Assembly: GCA_027625915.1 (NCBI GenBank)
Contig: JANTQA010000070.1
Coordinates: forward strand, 5,027,001-5,091,000
Direction: 5' to 3'
DNA: 64,000 bases
Source: Anaeramoeba flamelloides
Taxonomy: Eukaryota > Metamonada > Anaeramoebidae
This document shows, piece after piece, positions 11,695 through 23,592 of the stretch (position 1 is the first letter of the stretch; each line of letters begins with the position of its first letter). The notes under the pieces are model-generated. The model searched no databases, had not been told where the DNA came from, and saw only the letters and a program-made list of their open reading frames with translations. The translations under genes and the position numbers were made by a program.

Positions 11695-12654
11695 TTTGGT
11701 TGTTTAATTTTACAAATCATAGCAAATTATTTATTTAAATATTTTATGATTTTATTTGTATATCACAATTTTAATTTCAAAACATTTAAAATTTAATAAA
11801 TCAAAAAACAATAAATAATTCAAAAAGAATTCTGAAAATTAATTGAAATATCTTTATATGATTTTTACAATTTAATTTTGTTTTTATTAACACTATAATT
11901 TCTTAATTTTAACAAAAATAAAATAATAAAAAAACAAATATTTGAAATAATTTCTCTTTTGATCATTTAATTCCAAATTCTTTTCCTAAAATTTTCACAC
12001 CTTGTCCCAGCTTGATATAAAATATTAGGTGGGTCTATTTTTATAAAATTACATTCTTTTTCTAATTTTTCAAACGCCAACCAAATTTTATGTGCACAGG
12101 GCAAAAATTCCATTCTTCGGGGGATTAAACCCAGTATTTCAAACGAAACTTTGCTTTTTTTTTTTTTTTTTATTCTTCTTGTTTTGAATACAACATCTAA
12201 TTTAGTATTCAATGGTTATTCTAATAAAATACCCTTGGTTAAATTAATTTTGAAAGTAAATTCGTTGATCTTTTTTGTGATGATTTTAAATTGAGAATGA
12301 AATTTGTTTAAAATTTTTTGTAATTGGCTATTTTTGAGGATATACTAGATTTTTAAAGAGTAGTAATTTTCCTCCAAAAAATTGTGTTCTTAGGTCTTTT
12401 ATTTTAAGAATTTCTTTTTTCGTTAAAGAATTTTGAAGCGATTACCGTTATTTGAATAATTATTGTCTAAGAATTTTCACTTGTTTTTCATTTTTCTTTT
12501 TTAAAGTGGATATTGGAAAAAAATACTTATTCTTTGAAAACCCGATTTGTAAAAAAATAATTAGGAAAATTAAGTGAATTTTTTCCTGTTTATTGTGCAA
12601 ATATCTTATATCAATATGATGTTAAACATTTTTCAAAATAAAATAAAATTAAAT
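11695..12654. other. Intergenic AT-rich stretch
   Basis: Low-complexity A/T sequence with no convincing reading frame. A slightly GC-richer patch near 11975-12140 gives an 81-codon minus-strand frame interrupted by a poly-Lys tract, which I do not accept as a gene. Confidence 0.4.
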
Positions 12655-14045
12655 ATTTGCTAATTTTTCACTTTTTGATAACCTCACTTATAATAAACAG
12701 TATTGGTTAATAAGAGTTTTTTGTTAAAAAAATATTTTTTTTCAAGATATTTTAAAGGTATTAAAGTTGGGAAATAAAATTTTATCTGAAAATTTTTTTC
12801 AAAATTAATTGTAAATAATTTGAAGTTTTTTTTCTTTTCTCTTTTAAGTGGTTATTATAATAACTGCAAAGTTTTTACAATTTAATAGATGGCTTTTAAA
12901 TGGGTAATCGGTTATTTTGGTGATTAAAGAATTATTTATTGATTTTAATTGGAAAAATCTAATTTTGGTGATTTTCGGTTAGGTTTTTTTTTAATTTTAG
13001 AAATAACCAAAATTAAATAAATTTTCGGTTTATTCCAAAAAGTCAAAAAAAAATAGGACAATTATTAAATAAAATAGAAAACTCAAAAAAAAACCTAGAA
13101 CACTTAACAGATAAAAAAGAAAATCTCAAGAAAAGCTAGGCGCTTGACGGTACTCGACAGACATTTTTCGTGGGGTTTTCTTGAGATTTTCTGTTTTGTA
13201 TATAAAGGCTCTTGATTTTCGTTAGGTTTTTTCAAGTTTTCTATTTATTTGGAAAATCAATAGATTTTCGTTAGGTTTTTTTTTTAATTTTTGAAATAAA
13301 CAGAAAATTTTAATATATTTTCGGTTTATTTCAAAAAGTAAAAAAAAAAAAAAACCTAGAACACTTCTAAATAAAATATAAAATCTCAAAAAAACCTAGA
13401 ACACTTCACAAATAAACAAAAAACTCAAGAAAACCACGAAAGGTTTTTTTTAATTTGTAAAATAAACCAAAAATTTCAAAAATTTTGATTTAATTTCTAA
13501 AATGAAAAAAAAAAAACTAAAAGGGCTTTTTAAGAATTCGAAAGAAATAAGTAAAAATCAAAGATTTTCCCCACTTCTTTTAAATTCTTAAAACCTAACG
13601 AAAAATGGTACTTTGTTGTACTTGATGGGTACTTTGGGTGGGGTTTTTTTAATTTTGGAAATTAAATGAAAATTTCAAAAAATTAAAAAAACTGAGTTTA
13701 ATTTGTCCAATATTTGAAAGAATTCAGTAAAATCAATGAGTTAACTCAATTCTTTTAAATTATGGAAAAGCTAGGCACTCCGTGGCATTTGGGTGAAACT
13801 TTTCATGAAGTTTTTCAGAATTTAAAAGAAGTGAGTAAAAATCATAAAGATTTTGCTCTATTTCTTTGAAAAGTTGAAACCCTAAGACACTTGACTAAAT
13901 ATTTATCCTGATGGATTTTTTTTTATCTCTATTTCAGTTTTATTCGATGAAATCAACATTTTCAAAACCAGAGTTATTATTTAAGTTTAGATCTCAAAGT
14001 TGAATTAAACTAATATCCACCCATCGATTTATTTAGACTTTTTTA
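12655..14045 (+). repeat. HRE dispersed hairpin-rich element, copy B
   Basis: Same order of blocks as copy A: TTTGCTAATTTTTCACTTTTT at the left; AAGTGGTTATTATAATAAC and GATTAAAGAATTATTTATTG blocks; then repeated hairpin units containing TTTTCGTTAGGTTTTTT and GAAATAAACAGAAAATTT; then the right block GATCTCAAAGTTGAATTAAAC near 13991. Words such as CCTAGAACACTT and GGCACTTGA-like variants recur within the array on both strands. It carries no gene. The copies differ in the number and order of hairpin units, which suggests internal expansion and loss. Confidence 0.72.
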
Positions 14046-14065
14046 ACTGAAAAAAAAAAAGCTTG

Positions 14066-14438
14066 TATAGCTGGTTAGATACTTTTACAAATTTTATTAA
14101 TACTAACAATAATAAATATGATTTCCTCATGAATTTGAAGTTCTGGAATTTTGATTATATTATGAATCAACTTTATACTCAAGGACTAAAGTTTACTGAA
14201 AGAGTAAGTTTATCGAAATGTAATTTTTCAATTTTTACTATTTCAATAAGTGATGTAAAAATGATTACTTAATTGTTTATATTTTTTCAATTAAATTGTG
14301 ATTTTTCTTTAACAGTGATACTTTTCTGGTAATGGTGCATAGGAGAGGAAATTTTGTCATACGTTATGATGTCTTCAGTAACTTTTTATTGTATTTAAAA
14401 AAAGAAAAAAAATGTTTTTCGAAAGAAACTTCATGAGA
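14066..14438 (+). pseudogene. Gene-like exon fragments after HRE copy B
   Basis: Two protein-like pieces lie close together. The first (about 14066-14188) reads YSWLDTFTNFINTNNNKYD and onward, ending at a consensus donor GTAAGT. The second begins after a good acceptor (TTTCTTTAACAG, ending near 14315) and reads DTFLVMVHRRGNFVIRYD in one frame. The splice joins them out of frame, by one base. Either the donor or acceptor is not the real one, or this is a decayed gene. No family is recognised. Confidence 0.28.
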
Positions 14439-16090
14439 AAATTGAAAATACTTTTTCGACAATCAAACTAACCCGAACATCTTCAATTGTTTATTAAATG
14501 AAACTTGTTCCCATTTAAAACATTTAAGATATGGACAAGTTCTTTCTCTATTTTTAGTGGCACACCTAGAAAGGTATCCTTGCAAATAAAAAATCACAAA
14601 CCCTTATAAAAAAAATTGAAAAATTCAGAAATTGTTTTTGCCCATATTTAGTTTCTTTTTTTTAAAAACCTTCTACTCACAATTGAACTTCAGTTAATTA
14701 ATCAAATAAAGCTCAAAATGATGGTTTTTTTAGCAACAATTCTTTAATAGAAAAGCACATTATATTTTTTTTTAAAAGTTTCCTTTAAAAAAAAAAATTG
14801 AGTCTGAACATGCTTTTCTCTTTTTTTTACTTTTATTAACTTTTTTTTGAGTATTATTTTGATCTCATGGGTTAACTTATAATGTGAGTTAAAAAGTTGA
14901 GGATTTTATTAAGAATTTTTTCTTTCGAACATACTAATTTTACAATCCAACAACTTATTTACTCATTGATTCTTGTCTGTTTCTTGATCTTTTGACGTAT
15001 AAGGTTTCTTTGAAAAAGAAAAATGACTTTAAATTTGAAGGCTTGGGGTTCCTATTTGAAGAGTTGTATTTGAACAACAGACAATAAATTCTAATTTCGA
15101 AATTTGTATTTGATCAGTTTGACAAAACACAAAAGAAACATCATATTTGGTCTATAACTCATTTAACTTATCTCAGATTTTAAATAGCCCTTCACAACTT
15201 TCTATTTTTTGTAAATTCGTATTTGCTTTGACTTCTACCATGAGACTTTCCTGTTTAATTCAAATCAAATTAAAATCCAACTTGTATTTTTTTTACAATT
15301 TTGGAATCTGACATTGATTGAGAAGAGTTGGTAAATCAGTCCAAATAATGAAAAGTTCAATTTCCAAGAAAATTGCCCAACAATCTAAATTTATTACTTG
15401 GAATACTTTCAAAAAAAAAAAAAAAAAAGAAAATGTAAAAAGAAGTGAAACTTTTTTCATAGTTAACCTTTAAAAATCAGAATTAAAAATTAAATTCTCA
15501 CCATTTTTCACTCATTAACAAAAAACAGAAAAACAAACACTGTTTCCTGATTTCTCAATCACACAAATTTAAAATTCCACTTCTCTCAAAAAAAAACGAA
15601 AAAAAATGAAAAAATGTCGAAAATTTCGATTCTAAAAAAAAAAAAAAAAATTTCAAAAGAAGAAAAAGTTGAATTACTGAATAATTGGATTTATTTTAAA
15701 AGTCTAATAATTCCAGTATTGATCAAAAATCGATTAAAAGACAGAGTTTTTATAAACAAAACAAGAATGTTCATAATTTGAAAAATTCTTGAACGTTTGC
15801 AAAAAGCAGTAATTATAAATTTAAAATTAAAGCAATTGTGAGAAAAACAGTTTTCAGGTTGGTCTACATTTTTTAACAAAACAGACCTTCTCTCATGTTG
15901 TGTCTAAATTTAACAAAAAGGGGAAGAATAAAAACAAACTAAAGTTTTTCAAATAATCGAAGTTCTTGTAAACACATACCCAAAACCAAAAATCAGAATA
16001 TGTTACTATTAAAACAGACAAAACCAAACTAAACAAATTATTGCATGTCGATTTTATTTTTTTTCAAAATTTTTTGTTCATGAGAATTTA
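14439..16090. other. Intergenic AT-rich stretch
   Basis: Low-complexity DNA with many A/T runs. No reading frame of quality was seen. The last ~550 bases are rich in CA and AAAC words and probably include the promoter and 5' UTR of the gene at 16091. Confidence 0.4.
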
Positions 16091-17085
16091 ATGGAAACCC
16101 CACCCACTTTTGAAGAAATATTCCCAAAACTCCCAAAATTAGAATTGATGAAGTCTAAATGGGGGGAGCTTAAAAAATTTCCTGATCGGGTTCGAATGCT
16201 CTTAAAAGTGCTTCCTGAGTCCATCCGTGGAATGGAGGAGAATCACTTAGAATCGGCGTTTATTAAAAAACTGCAGAACAATAAAGAGCTTGAGGGTGCG
16301 CCTGAGACGATCGAGTTCCATCGTTCTTGTATCACTTTGTTGTCATTCCTGACAAAGAGGCAAAAGAGATCAATCGAGAGGGGGCTCGCATCATTTATTA
16401 AGCGGACTTACAATTTGCACAATGTCAAGCCTCATTCAAGAGGCTGGATTATTTATGGCCAAAAAAGCTTCACAGAAACACACGCAAGCGAAAAGAAGGA
16501 ACCAATTAAAACAGGCAAAATGAATGAACCAGCCAAAACAACCAAACCAAACAAAACAACCAAACCACACAAAATAAACAAAACACACAAAAAAAAAGAA
16601 ACAAATCAAAAATCTTCGCCAAATACCGAGAACAATCTTAGTAAAATTTATAACATCAATAAACAAGAGAGTTCTTTTCAAAATCACAGAAAACGCAAAA
16701 CTAGTTTGATGGAAAAAGAAAGGAGCACATCGCATAAAAAACAAAACAAAATCCAGAACACAAAAAAAAAAAAAAAACCAACAACAAACAAACAAAAACA
16801 TTTCAAATCAGTAACACCTTACCCTTACATACAAATGTACACAAGAAAAGTGGCTTTGAAAACAACCAACTTTTTAACAATAACCAACTCTTTAACAACA
16901 AACAAATTGATCAGAAAAGACAAATCCTCACCAATTCGAGTCTGTTACGGCCAGAGTTGGACTACCCTTTCGATAACCTCCAACAAAAGGCCACAATTTT
17001 AATTGAATTTTGGCCCAAGATAGAAACGAAAGAAGACTCCTGGCTTTGGGAATTCGAGAGGAGATTTCCGTCCGATTGGAATTGA
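16091..17085 (+). CDS. Unrecognised basic protein; 35-nt intron or frame shift near the end
   Basis: ATG at 16091 opens an ordered, helical N-terminal part (about residues 1-125, METPPTFEEIFPKLPKLEL onward, with RRS/KRQKR-type basic patches). It is followed by a Lys/Thr/Asn low-complexity middle (residues ~130-240). The initial frame ends at 17002 with poor sequence. A different frame is open at the end and gives a well-composed C-terminus (PELDYPFDNLQQKATILIEF, then WPKIETKEDSWLWEF), stopping with TGA at 17083-17085. Removing 16811-16845 as a 35-nt GTAACA...CAAG intron joins the frames and gives 319 residues. A one-base length change in the A15 run at 16762-16776 would do likewise. No family is recognised. 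Confidence 0.6.
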
Positions 17086-19204
17086 ATAACTTTCTTTTTT
17101 TATTTTTTTATGATTTTTGATTTCATTCAAGAATAATAATTAACTTTTTTTTTTTTTATTTTTTTTTAATTTTCCTCTTTTTTTTTTTTGAAATTTCTTT
17201 CCAAACTTTTCTTGTTTTTTTAATTTTTTTCTTTTTTTGAACAACTAAAAGTTAAATTCCCCAATTTGAAGACTAAACGCGAATTCAACTTTTTGAGAGT
17301 TTTAATGAAAAATTTAGAGTCAATAAAGATTTTTTTTAAATATTTTTTTTTACCTTTCATTCTTCAACTTTTTTCAAAATTTTATTTTTTTTTACAACTT
17401 TTTTTTTACAAATTCCGTTTTGTGTTCTGGATCTTTGTCTCATCCTTTTTTTTTGATCTTAATTTATTTCCGTAAAATCTTATTGTTTTTTTGAACAGAT
17501 TTTCTTTTTGAAAGATTGAAGACGGAAACTCAGTTCTGTTTTAACCATTTACTCTTGCCAAATTGTGTTTTATCAAAATTTATATGAAAACCTTTTTTTT
17601 CTTTATAAAAAAAAAGTAAAATTAATTCAAATTATGGAGTTTTTTGTAAATCATTCTTATTTTGACAATTTATTTTTTTACAAATTCCGAAAAAGTAAAT
17701 TTATCAAAGTCCGTTAAAATGGAATTTTTGGGACATACCACAAATTCCATCCTTTGGGGTTGATCAAAGTATAGTCGATTTTTTGTTACCAGTAAAACAA
17801 AAAATTTAATTTTGGCAAAAAAAGGTGCTTTTTGTTTTCAAAAAAAAAATCGCACAAATTGGAAGCTCACAAAATTCTTAGAAACACACCAAAGGTGATA
17901 TTTATCCAATTTAAATTTTTCATTTTAGCCAGTTATTTGTATTTTGATTGAATAACCAGTAAAAGCGAATTATTTCCCCATTAATCAATACCACACTTTA
18001 TTACTAATTCGTTGTGGTCTAGGGAGGGAACTCAAAGAGAACAAAAATCGAAATATACTTCAAAAATACTCATTTTTCCTACATGTAATTTTTTTTAATC
18101 ATTTCTTTAACGATTATATTCACCTTTGCCAAAATGGTGAGATAGACTTTGAAGTATTTAAAGCACCGTAAGAATTTATTGACAGACAACCTCCATAATA
18201 GGTGGATTTTTCTTGTGAATAGAAATTTCTTTTTTATTCCTTTTTAATTATTTTTGTCGAGATTTCAATCTTGCTTACAAAAATTAAAAGTTATTTAATA
18301 TGGAAAGGAACTGACTGAAAATTTCAAAAACAGGTAGAAAATTGTGTTTTTAATTTCTTTATCGAAATCTGATAATTCCGTTTTCAAAAAATTTCAATTG
18401 TTTGAATATTTCAAAAATCAACTTCTTACAAAGTAACTGTGCTTTTAAATTTAACATTTTTTCGGAAGGCGATAGGTATCATAATTAAAAATGATGATAT
18501 TCTATGAAGGCAGTTGGTATATTTCATCAATTTTGAGTGCCCAAGTTTATTCAAAACCCAATAATTGAAACCAATTCTTTAACTAAGCAGATTAATACGT
18601 TTTATAAATACGGGGGTGGAATATATGAATATTTACAAAATATATATATACATCCCAATTAAAAAAATAGGAATCAAAAGTTTGTTTTTACAAAAAACTT
18701 GTTCCGACTTGGTGGCCTGTGATTTCAAAACCCCAGTCTTTTTCCTATTTCACTGTAACTATTTACACTAATTGATCATAGAAACTGATAATAAATAATA
18801 AAAAATTATATATTAGATTCTTAAAATTCTATTATTAAAAAGTAAATTTTAAAAAAGAGGATCAAATTGGAAAATTTATTTCATAAATATGGAGAAGAAT
18901 TTTCTCGAAAAAAAGAAAAAAAAATAGATCAATAAAAAAAAACAGAGAAAATTATGAAAAATTATAAACAAATTATATTTCTAATTTAAAATTTACTAAA
19001 AAAATCAAAGAGTTTACTTTCAAAATAGATACAAAATTAGATTTACCATTGGTTAGTGGATTAGGTATTACCTTGAACCAAGAAGAAGAAGAAAAAACAT
19101 AAAGCCTTTAATTTGAAATATAGATTATATACACATAACACCATGTTTGGTTTATCACTATAATCAAAAAATTGATAGACAAAAAAAAAAAACAAAACAA
19201 TCAT
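17086..19204. other. Intergenic AT-rich stretch
   Basis: Very T-rich just after the gene (17090-17250), probably 3' UTR or terminator-like. Short GC-richer patches at about 18012-18035 and 18705-18745 show no tRNA or snRNA features that I recognise. A short AT microsatellite lies near 18637-18652. Confidence 0.4.
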
Positions 19205-19400
19205 TTATTTATTGTACTTATCCGTTGTTATTGATGTAATTATTTCTCTTTTGCCCAGTTTTATTTTTAATTCCCCTAAACCAAATTTCAAAATTAGGGG
19301 CAAACTTTATTATTATTATTTTCTTCTTTTCATTAGTCTTTCAAAAAATAAAATGATTACCCTATATTTTTATTAATTAATCTAAATTGGTTATTACAGC
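19205..19400 (+). repeat. Dispersed repeat R4, copy 1
   Basis: About 130-190 bp that aligns by eye with 27945-28105. Shared words include CCAAATTTC, GGCAAACTTT followed by ATTATTATTATTTTCTT, TTTCAAAAAATA and TTGGTTATTA. No terminal repeats or coding capacity are evident. Both copies have the same orientation. Confidence 0.55.
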
Positions 19401-19904
19401 TGTTCCAAGGCAACTATAAGATTGTAAATAAAACAAAATTGAGTTTTTTTATACTTATTTTCCATTTTCAAAAAATTCGGAAATAAGAGTTATTATTCCA
19501 AAAAAAATTTCAATAAATGATCTATCATCCAAATTAAAACTAGATACAATAAAAATCTTATCTGATCCTTGATCGAATCAAGTATCTTTTTTTTTTATTT
19601 TTCAAAAGAATAACTTTTTTTTCAATGTCTATTTTTTTGATCAAAATAAATTTTTCTTTTTTTTTTTGATTTTAATTTAAGGGATGTGTTTAGAATTCCA
19701 CTTGTTTAAACGGATTCCTAAACTTGAATATAGAAATTGTATAAAAGATTAAAATATAGTTTTATTATCACCTAGAGCTAATGAATATATTGGATCTTGT
19801 TTATTACTAATATTAAAAATATTATTATTATTTAAAATAAGTGAAAAATTATTTTTTTCTAATTTAGAAATCCAGATTTTACGATTATTTTCAAAGGTTG
19901 TACA

Positions 19905-20205
19905 GTCGTTAGTTTTTCTTGAGTTTGTGTTTATTTGTAAAATCGATAGATTTTCGTTAGGTTTTTTTTTTTACTTTTCGAAATAAACCAAAAATTTATT
20001 AAAATTTTCGGTTTATTTCAAAAAGTAAAAAGAACCTAGAAAACTTCACAGATAAAACAGAATACCTCAAGAAAACCGCTGTTAGGTTTTTTTTTAATTT
20101 TAGAAATAAAAAGAAAATTTCAAAAATTTTCTTTTTATTTCTAAAATCAAAAAAAACATAGGTACTCTACGGCACCCTGCGACACTTGACGACACGACCA
20201 CAGAG
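19905..20205. repeat. HRE-related hairpin array, partial copy D
   Basis: This contains the internal HRE hairpin units (TTTTCGTTAGGTTTTTT, GAAATAAACCAAAAATTT, then inverted TTTTCGGTTTATTTC and AAAGAACCTAGAAAACTTCAC). It also has CTACGGCACCCTGCGACACTT, the inverse of words in copies B and C. The left and right end blocks of the family were not found, so this is a fragment or internal array only. It abuts the 3' side of the LINE fragment at 20244. Confidence 0.55.
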
Positions 20206-20243
20206 AAAATGATCCAAATCTCCAATGATATCCAAATCTTTAT

Positions 20244-21040
20244 TTATTTTTTACACAATTGACAAAATTGTGATTTATTTTTGTTCATAAAATAAGAATA
20301 TCTATTAAGATAATTTGTATATATTCTGAACTTTAGAATAGAAGTTGAACCCTTCCATTTTAAATATTTTTTTGTCGTTACTTTTTCTTGAGTTTTCAAA
20401 ATTATTTTCAAATAATTTTGTACTTTCCAACTTGGATTATTTTTTAATTGATTAATTCTGTAAACTTCGAGTTCAGATTCTAATTCTTTTAAATTTCGAG
20501 CTTTCCAATTAATGTTTTCTGTTTCTTTTTCTCTGAAGGGGAGAAGATTTATTAATTTATCAAATCCCAAAAATTTTAATTTTTGAATTAATTTGAATTT
20601 TCTTTTGTAAATTGTGATTCTTGCCAAATCAATTTTTAGTTCAGTTTTATAGATAAGTCTTGGGGAATGTGGGTTTATTAATACAGTCAGTTTCACTTTT
20701 AAGACACAAACTTTCAACGCAATTAAAGGCACAATAAAAATCTCAAATTAAGGCACAAAATTCAAATTCGGGTAAAAATAAATTGTAAAAAATGAAATTC
20801 CAAATTTTGTGCCTTAATTTGAGATTTTTTTGTACCTTAAATTTTGTTGAAAGTTTGTGCCTCAAAAGTGAAACCGACTGTAGCGATTCTGTAATTTTCT
20901 TATTAACCCAAATATCAATTTTTTTGAAATCAGCTTCTGTAAAGTCAAATATCTCCAACCCATAAAACATATAACTATGTAAAACGGCTTTAAAGAATTG
21001 AATTTTTAACCCATTAGAAAAATTCACCCCTTTAAAAATA
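20244..21040 (-). mobile_element. LINE (non-LTR retrotransposon) 3' fragment, reverse transcriptase C-terminal part
   Basis: Minus-strand reading gives the region after the RT catalytic core of a non-LTR element. The upstream piece (21027 to about 20881) has FKAVLHSYMFYGLEIF and DIWVNKKITES, matching the typical LINE thumb pattern with YG and a downstream NK. The downstream piece (about 20681 to 20244) has INPHSPRLIYKTELKIDLA and later the start of the usual terminal zinc-knuckle (CQLC), then a TAA. The two pieces are in different frames only because a 197-bp MITE plus TA sits between them (199 bp). The 5' part, with the catalytic YADD-type motif, is absent or decayed beyond 21040. It is a 5'-truncated, inactive copy. 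Confidence 0.72.
20684..20880. mobile_element. TA-flanked MITE, family M1, inserted in the LINE
   Basis: It is flanked by TA at 20682-20683 and 20881-20882. The ends are CAGTCAGTTTCACTTTTAAG on the left and, as the inverse of the right end, CAGTCGGTTTCACTTTTGAG. The inverted arms run about 80 bp with shared words ACACAAACTTTCAAC, AAAATCTCAAATTAAGGCAC and AAAATT. It has no coding capacity. The TA target duplication and CAGT-type tips are those of Tc1/mariner-type elements. Subtracting it and one TA restores a continuous LINE reading frame, so it landed after the LINE did. Confidence 0.85.
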
Positions 21041-21728
21041 TGTATACTTTTTTAAAATAATTATTGGCCTTTTTAAAGTTAAATTTTAGATGAGTTTTTC
21101 TATGAAATATTTTTTTCTATAGCATTTTGAAGTTTTTTAATAGTTGTTTGTTTTAAATTTTTCTTTTTAAAAAATTATTGTTGGATTTACTCTAAAGACA
21201 TCTACTATTATACCCTGATTAATTTTCTAACACAATATTTTGACTTTTATCAAGATTTTTAGATAATATCATGATTATTGAAGATTATCTTAATATTTAA
21301 AAAAAGATACCCTTTTTTCATCTATTATACGAAATGAAAAACAATGTAAAACTTTTTTTGAAATATCTTGTAACTATTTCTTTTAGTTAAAAAATTTCAC
21401 AAGTAGTAAAATCAATTTTACTTAAACTATTTTATTTTTTTTTTGAGAAAATATAAAAATATACATGTGCCCATTTCCCATATTCTTTAAGTTTCTTCAA
21501 TTTTTTTTTATATAAAAGATTTTTGTCCACAATTTCCATATTATTATTATTATTACGAATTTTGAGTTACAACACCAAAAATTATTTGAGTTTTTATTTG
21601 AACATTAAAAATTGAAAGTGAATTGTTGATCAACAAACAAATAAAGTATAAAAAATACCAAAGATAGAGAACAAACGGAAAAAAATTTTAATTTATTGGG
21701 AAGCATAATTAAAAATCTTCTTATTTAG

Positions 21729-22094
21729 GAATTGAATCAAGATTACTCATTGAAATTTGAATTTAACAATTACAAAAATTTAGATACTAAATTTTTTGAT
21801 CATAAGAGATTTATCCAAAATAGATGTCTACTGAAAAACAATTTTTTTGAAACCCTACAATATTATAAAACATCTGAATTTCTTTTTGTTTGTTGGAATA
21901 ATTTCTTGCAAAACTAATTTACCAATTTCATTTTATTAAGGATCAAAAGTGCATTTTTATATTCGATCAAAGCAAGTCAGAAAAATCTTATTTAATTACC
22001 CATTTAAAATTAAGATTTCCTTTAAAAAATCAAAATTTCAATATACATAGAGAATTTGTTACTCATCTTTCATTAATGAGATTTACCTTTTAGA
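21729..22094 (+). pseudogene. Decayed protein-like frames
   Basis: Two successive plus-strand frames have protein-like composition. One (about 21732-21917) includes YSLKFEFNNYKNLDTKFFDH and ends WNNFLQN. The other (about 21936-22091) includes KCIFIFDQSKSEKSYLITHL and FNIHREFVTHLSLMRF. They are in different frames with stops between. The position next to a LINE fragment suggests a relic of a gene or element, but I recognise no family. Confidence 0.3.
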
Positions 22095-23592
22095 GATTAT
22101 TTTTTTCCAAGTGATTTTGAAAAATTAAAAATATACTCTTAAAAAGAAAACTCATTAATAACTTGAATGTTTGACAGTCTTTAGATTTTATCTTTTTTCC
22201 GAATCAAGAAAAAAACAAAAAAGAGAAATGTAATTTCTCAATTCATAAAAAGAATAGTTTAATTTACATTTTGGCTTTAAAGTTTTTTTTATTTTATTGG
22301 CATGTATTCAATTCGATAGAGAAAAAAGGAGTTGTATTTTTTATAGAAAAAAAATCAAATGAAATTTCAATTTTTTAAAAAAAACTAAAATTGTTTTTCT
22401 TTCTTTGTTCCAATTCCCCAAGAAACAATAAGCGACTCCACCCCCTCTTTTGACTGATATTTAAATTATTTTGATTCTAGTAACGAAAAAAATAATAAAA
22501 ATGTTGAAAATATTTTGATTTTTTTTTCAATTTCGAGTCAAAGATTCTGGAGGTTTGTTTGAACCAAAACAGTGGATCAAGAGCTGAGTTTAACAACATT
22601 CTAACCAAATTTATGTGTTATTATTCATTAAGACAAATTTTTCAAAAAAAAACATTATCCCTGTATATTAAGGCACATTTCTCAACATTTTGAATTTAAG
22701 GAATTAGCATCACCATAGATTTTTCTATAATCAAAGTATGTTGTAATTGGTTGTAAATGATATTAGTGCCATGGATTAAATGGTTTCTGCAACTCTAAAA
22801 GATCATTTATAAATATCATTGCACAATAAACAATTGGATTTTTTTACTAATGATCACTATTAAAATTTTTATTTTGTTGAAATTTTTTTTATCATTACTT
22901 TTTTCAAATCTAAAAAATAGAAACCCAAAATAATAGTATTCCCATTATTTAATAATTCATCTTTAGAACTTCCAAAAGTAACTATTTTTTTATAATTTTT
23001 TAATTTCAAAGATTAACTCAATAATCATCAACATAAAAACCTAACAACTGGTCGTTTTGTTTCCTTTTTATAAAGCTAATTGTAACATCAATATATTTCC
23101 ATGATTTGAGAAATAATTAGTCAAATAAAATCTATTGGTTAATGATTTAATTAATTAAAAAAAACGAATTTTTTAGTAACTAATCTACATTTCACCACAA
23201 ATATTTGAAAGATATTTTGTGACTTTTGGATATCTGGATATTGATACTCGACCTTTAAATTTGTGATGAAATGAAGATTTTTTTCTGAAATTCTGTGTTT
23301 TTTATTAATACAAGTATTATTTTTAATTTATGCAATCAACAAATATCACTACTTGACCAATCGATTTTTTTAGAGACATTTGCACCTTGTAGCACTAATG
23401 TGATTAACACCTAATAACAATATACTTTACGCTAATCCCTTAAATGAAGTTTTCTTTAAATTATTAAAGTTTTAAATAATCTTGTAAAATCGCATTGAAA
23501 AGTTTTTAAATTTTCACTTCATAAATTCTGCTATTTGCCAAAAAAAAATTGAATATAAAATGTGTGTCTAAATAATTTATTTGATTGATTTA
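22095..23592. other. Intergenic AT-rich stretch
   Basis: No convincing gene. A GC-richer patch near 22410-22455 shows no recognisable RNA. The bases just before 23593 are the 3' flank of the minus-strand methyltransferase-Nudix gene. Confidence 0.4.

Noticed and set aside
16436-16801. Minus-strand Phe/Cys/Trp-rich frame
   Set aside because: It is the complement of the Lys/Thr-rich low-complexity part of the gene at 16091.
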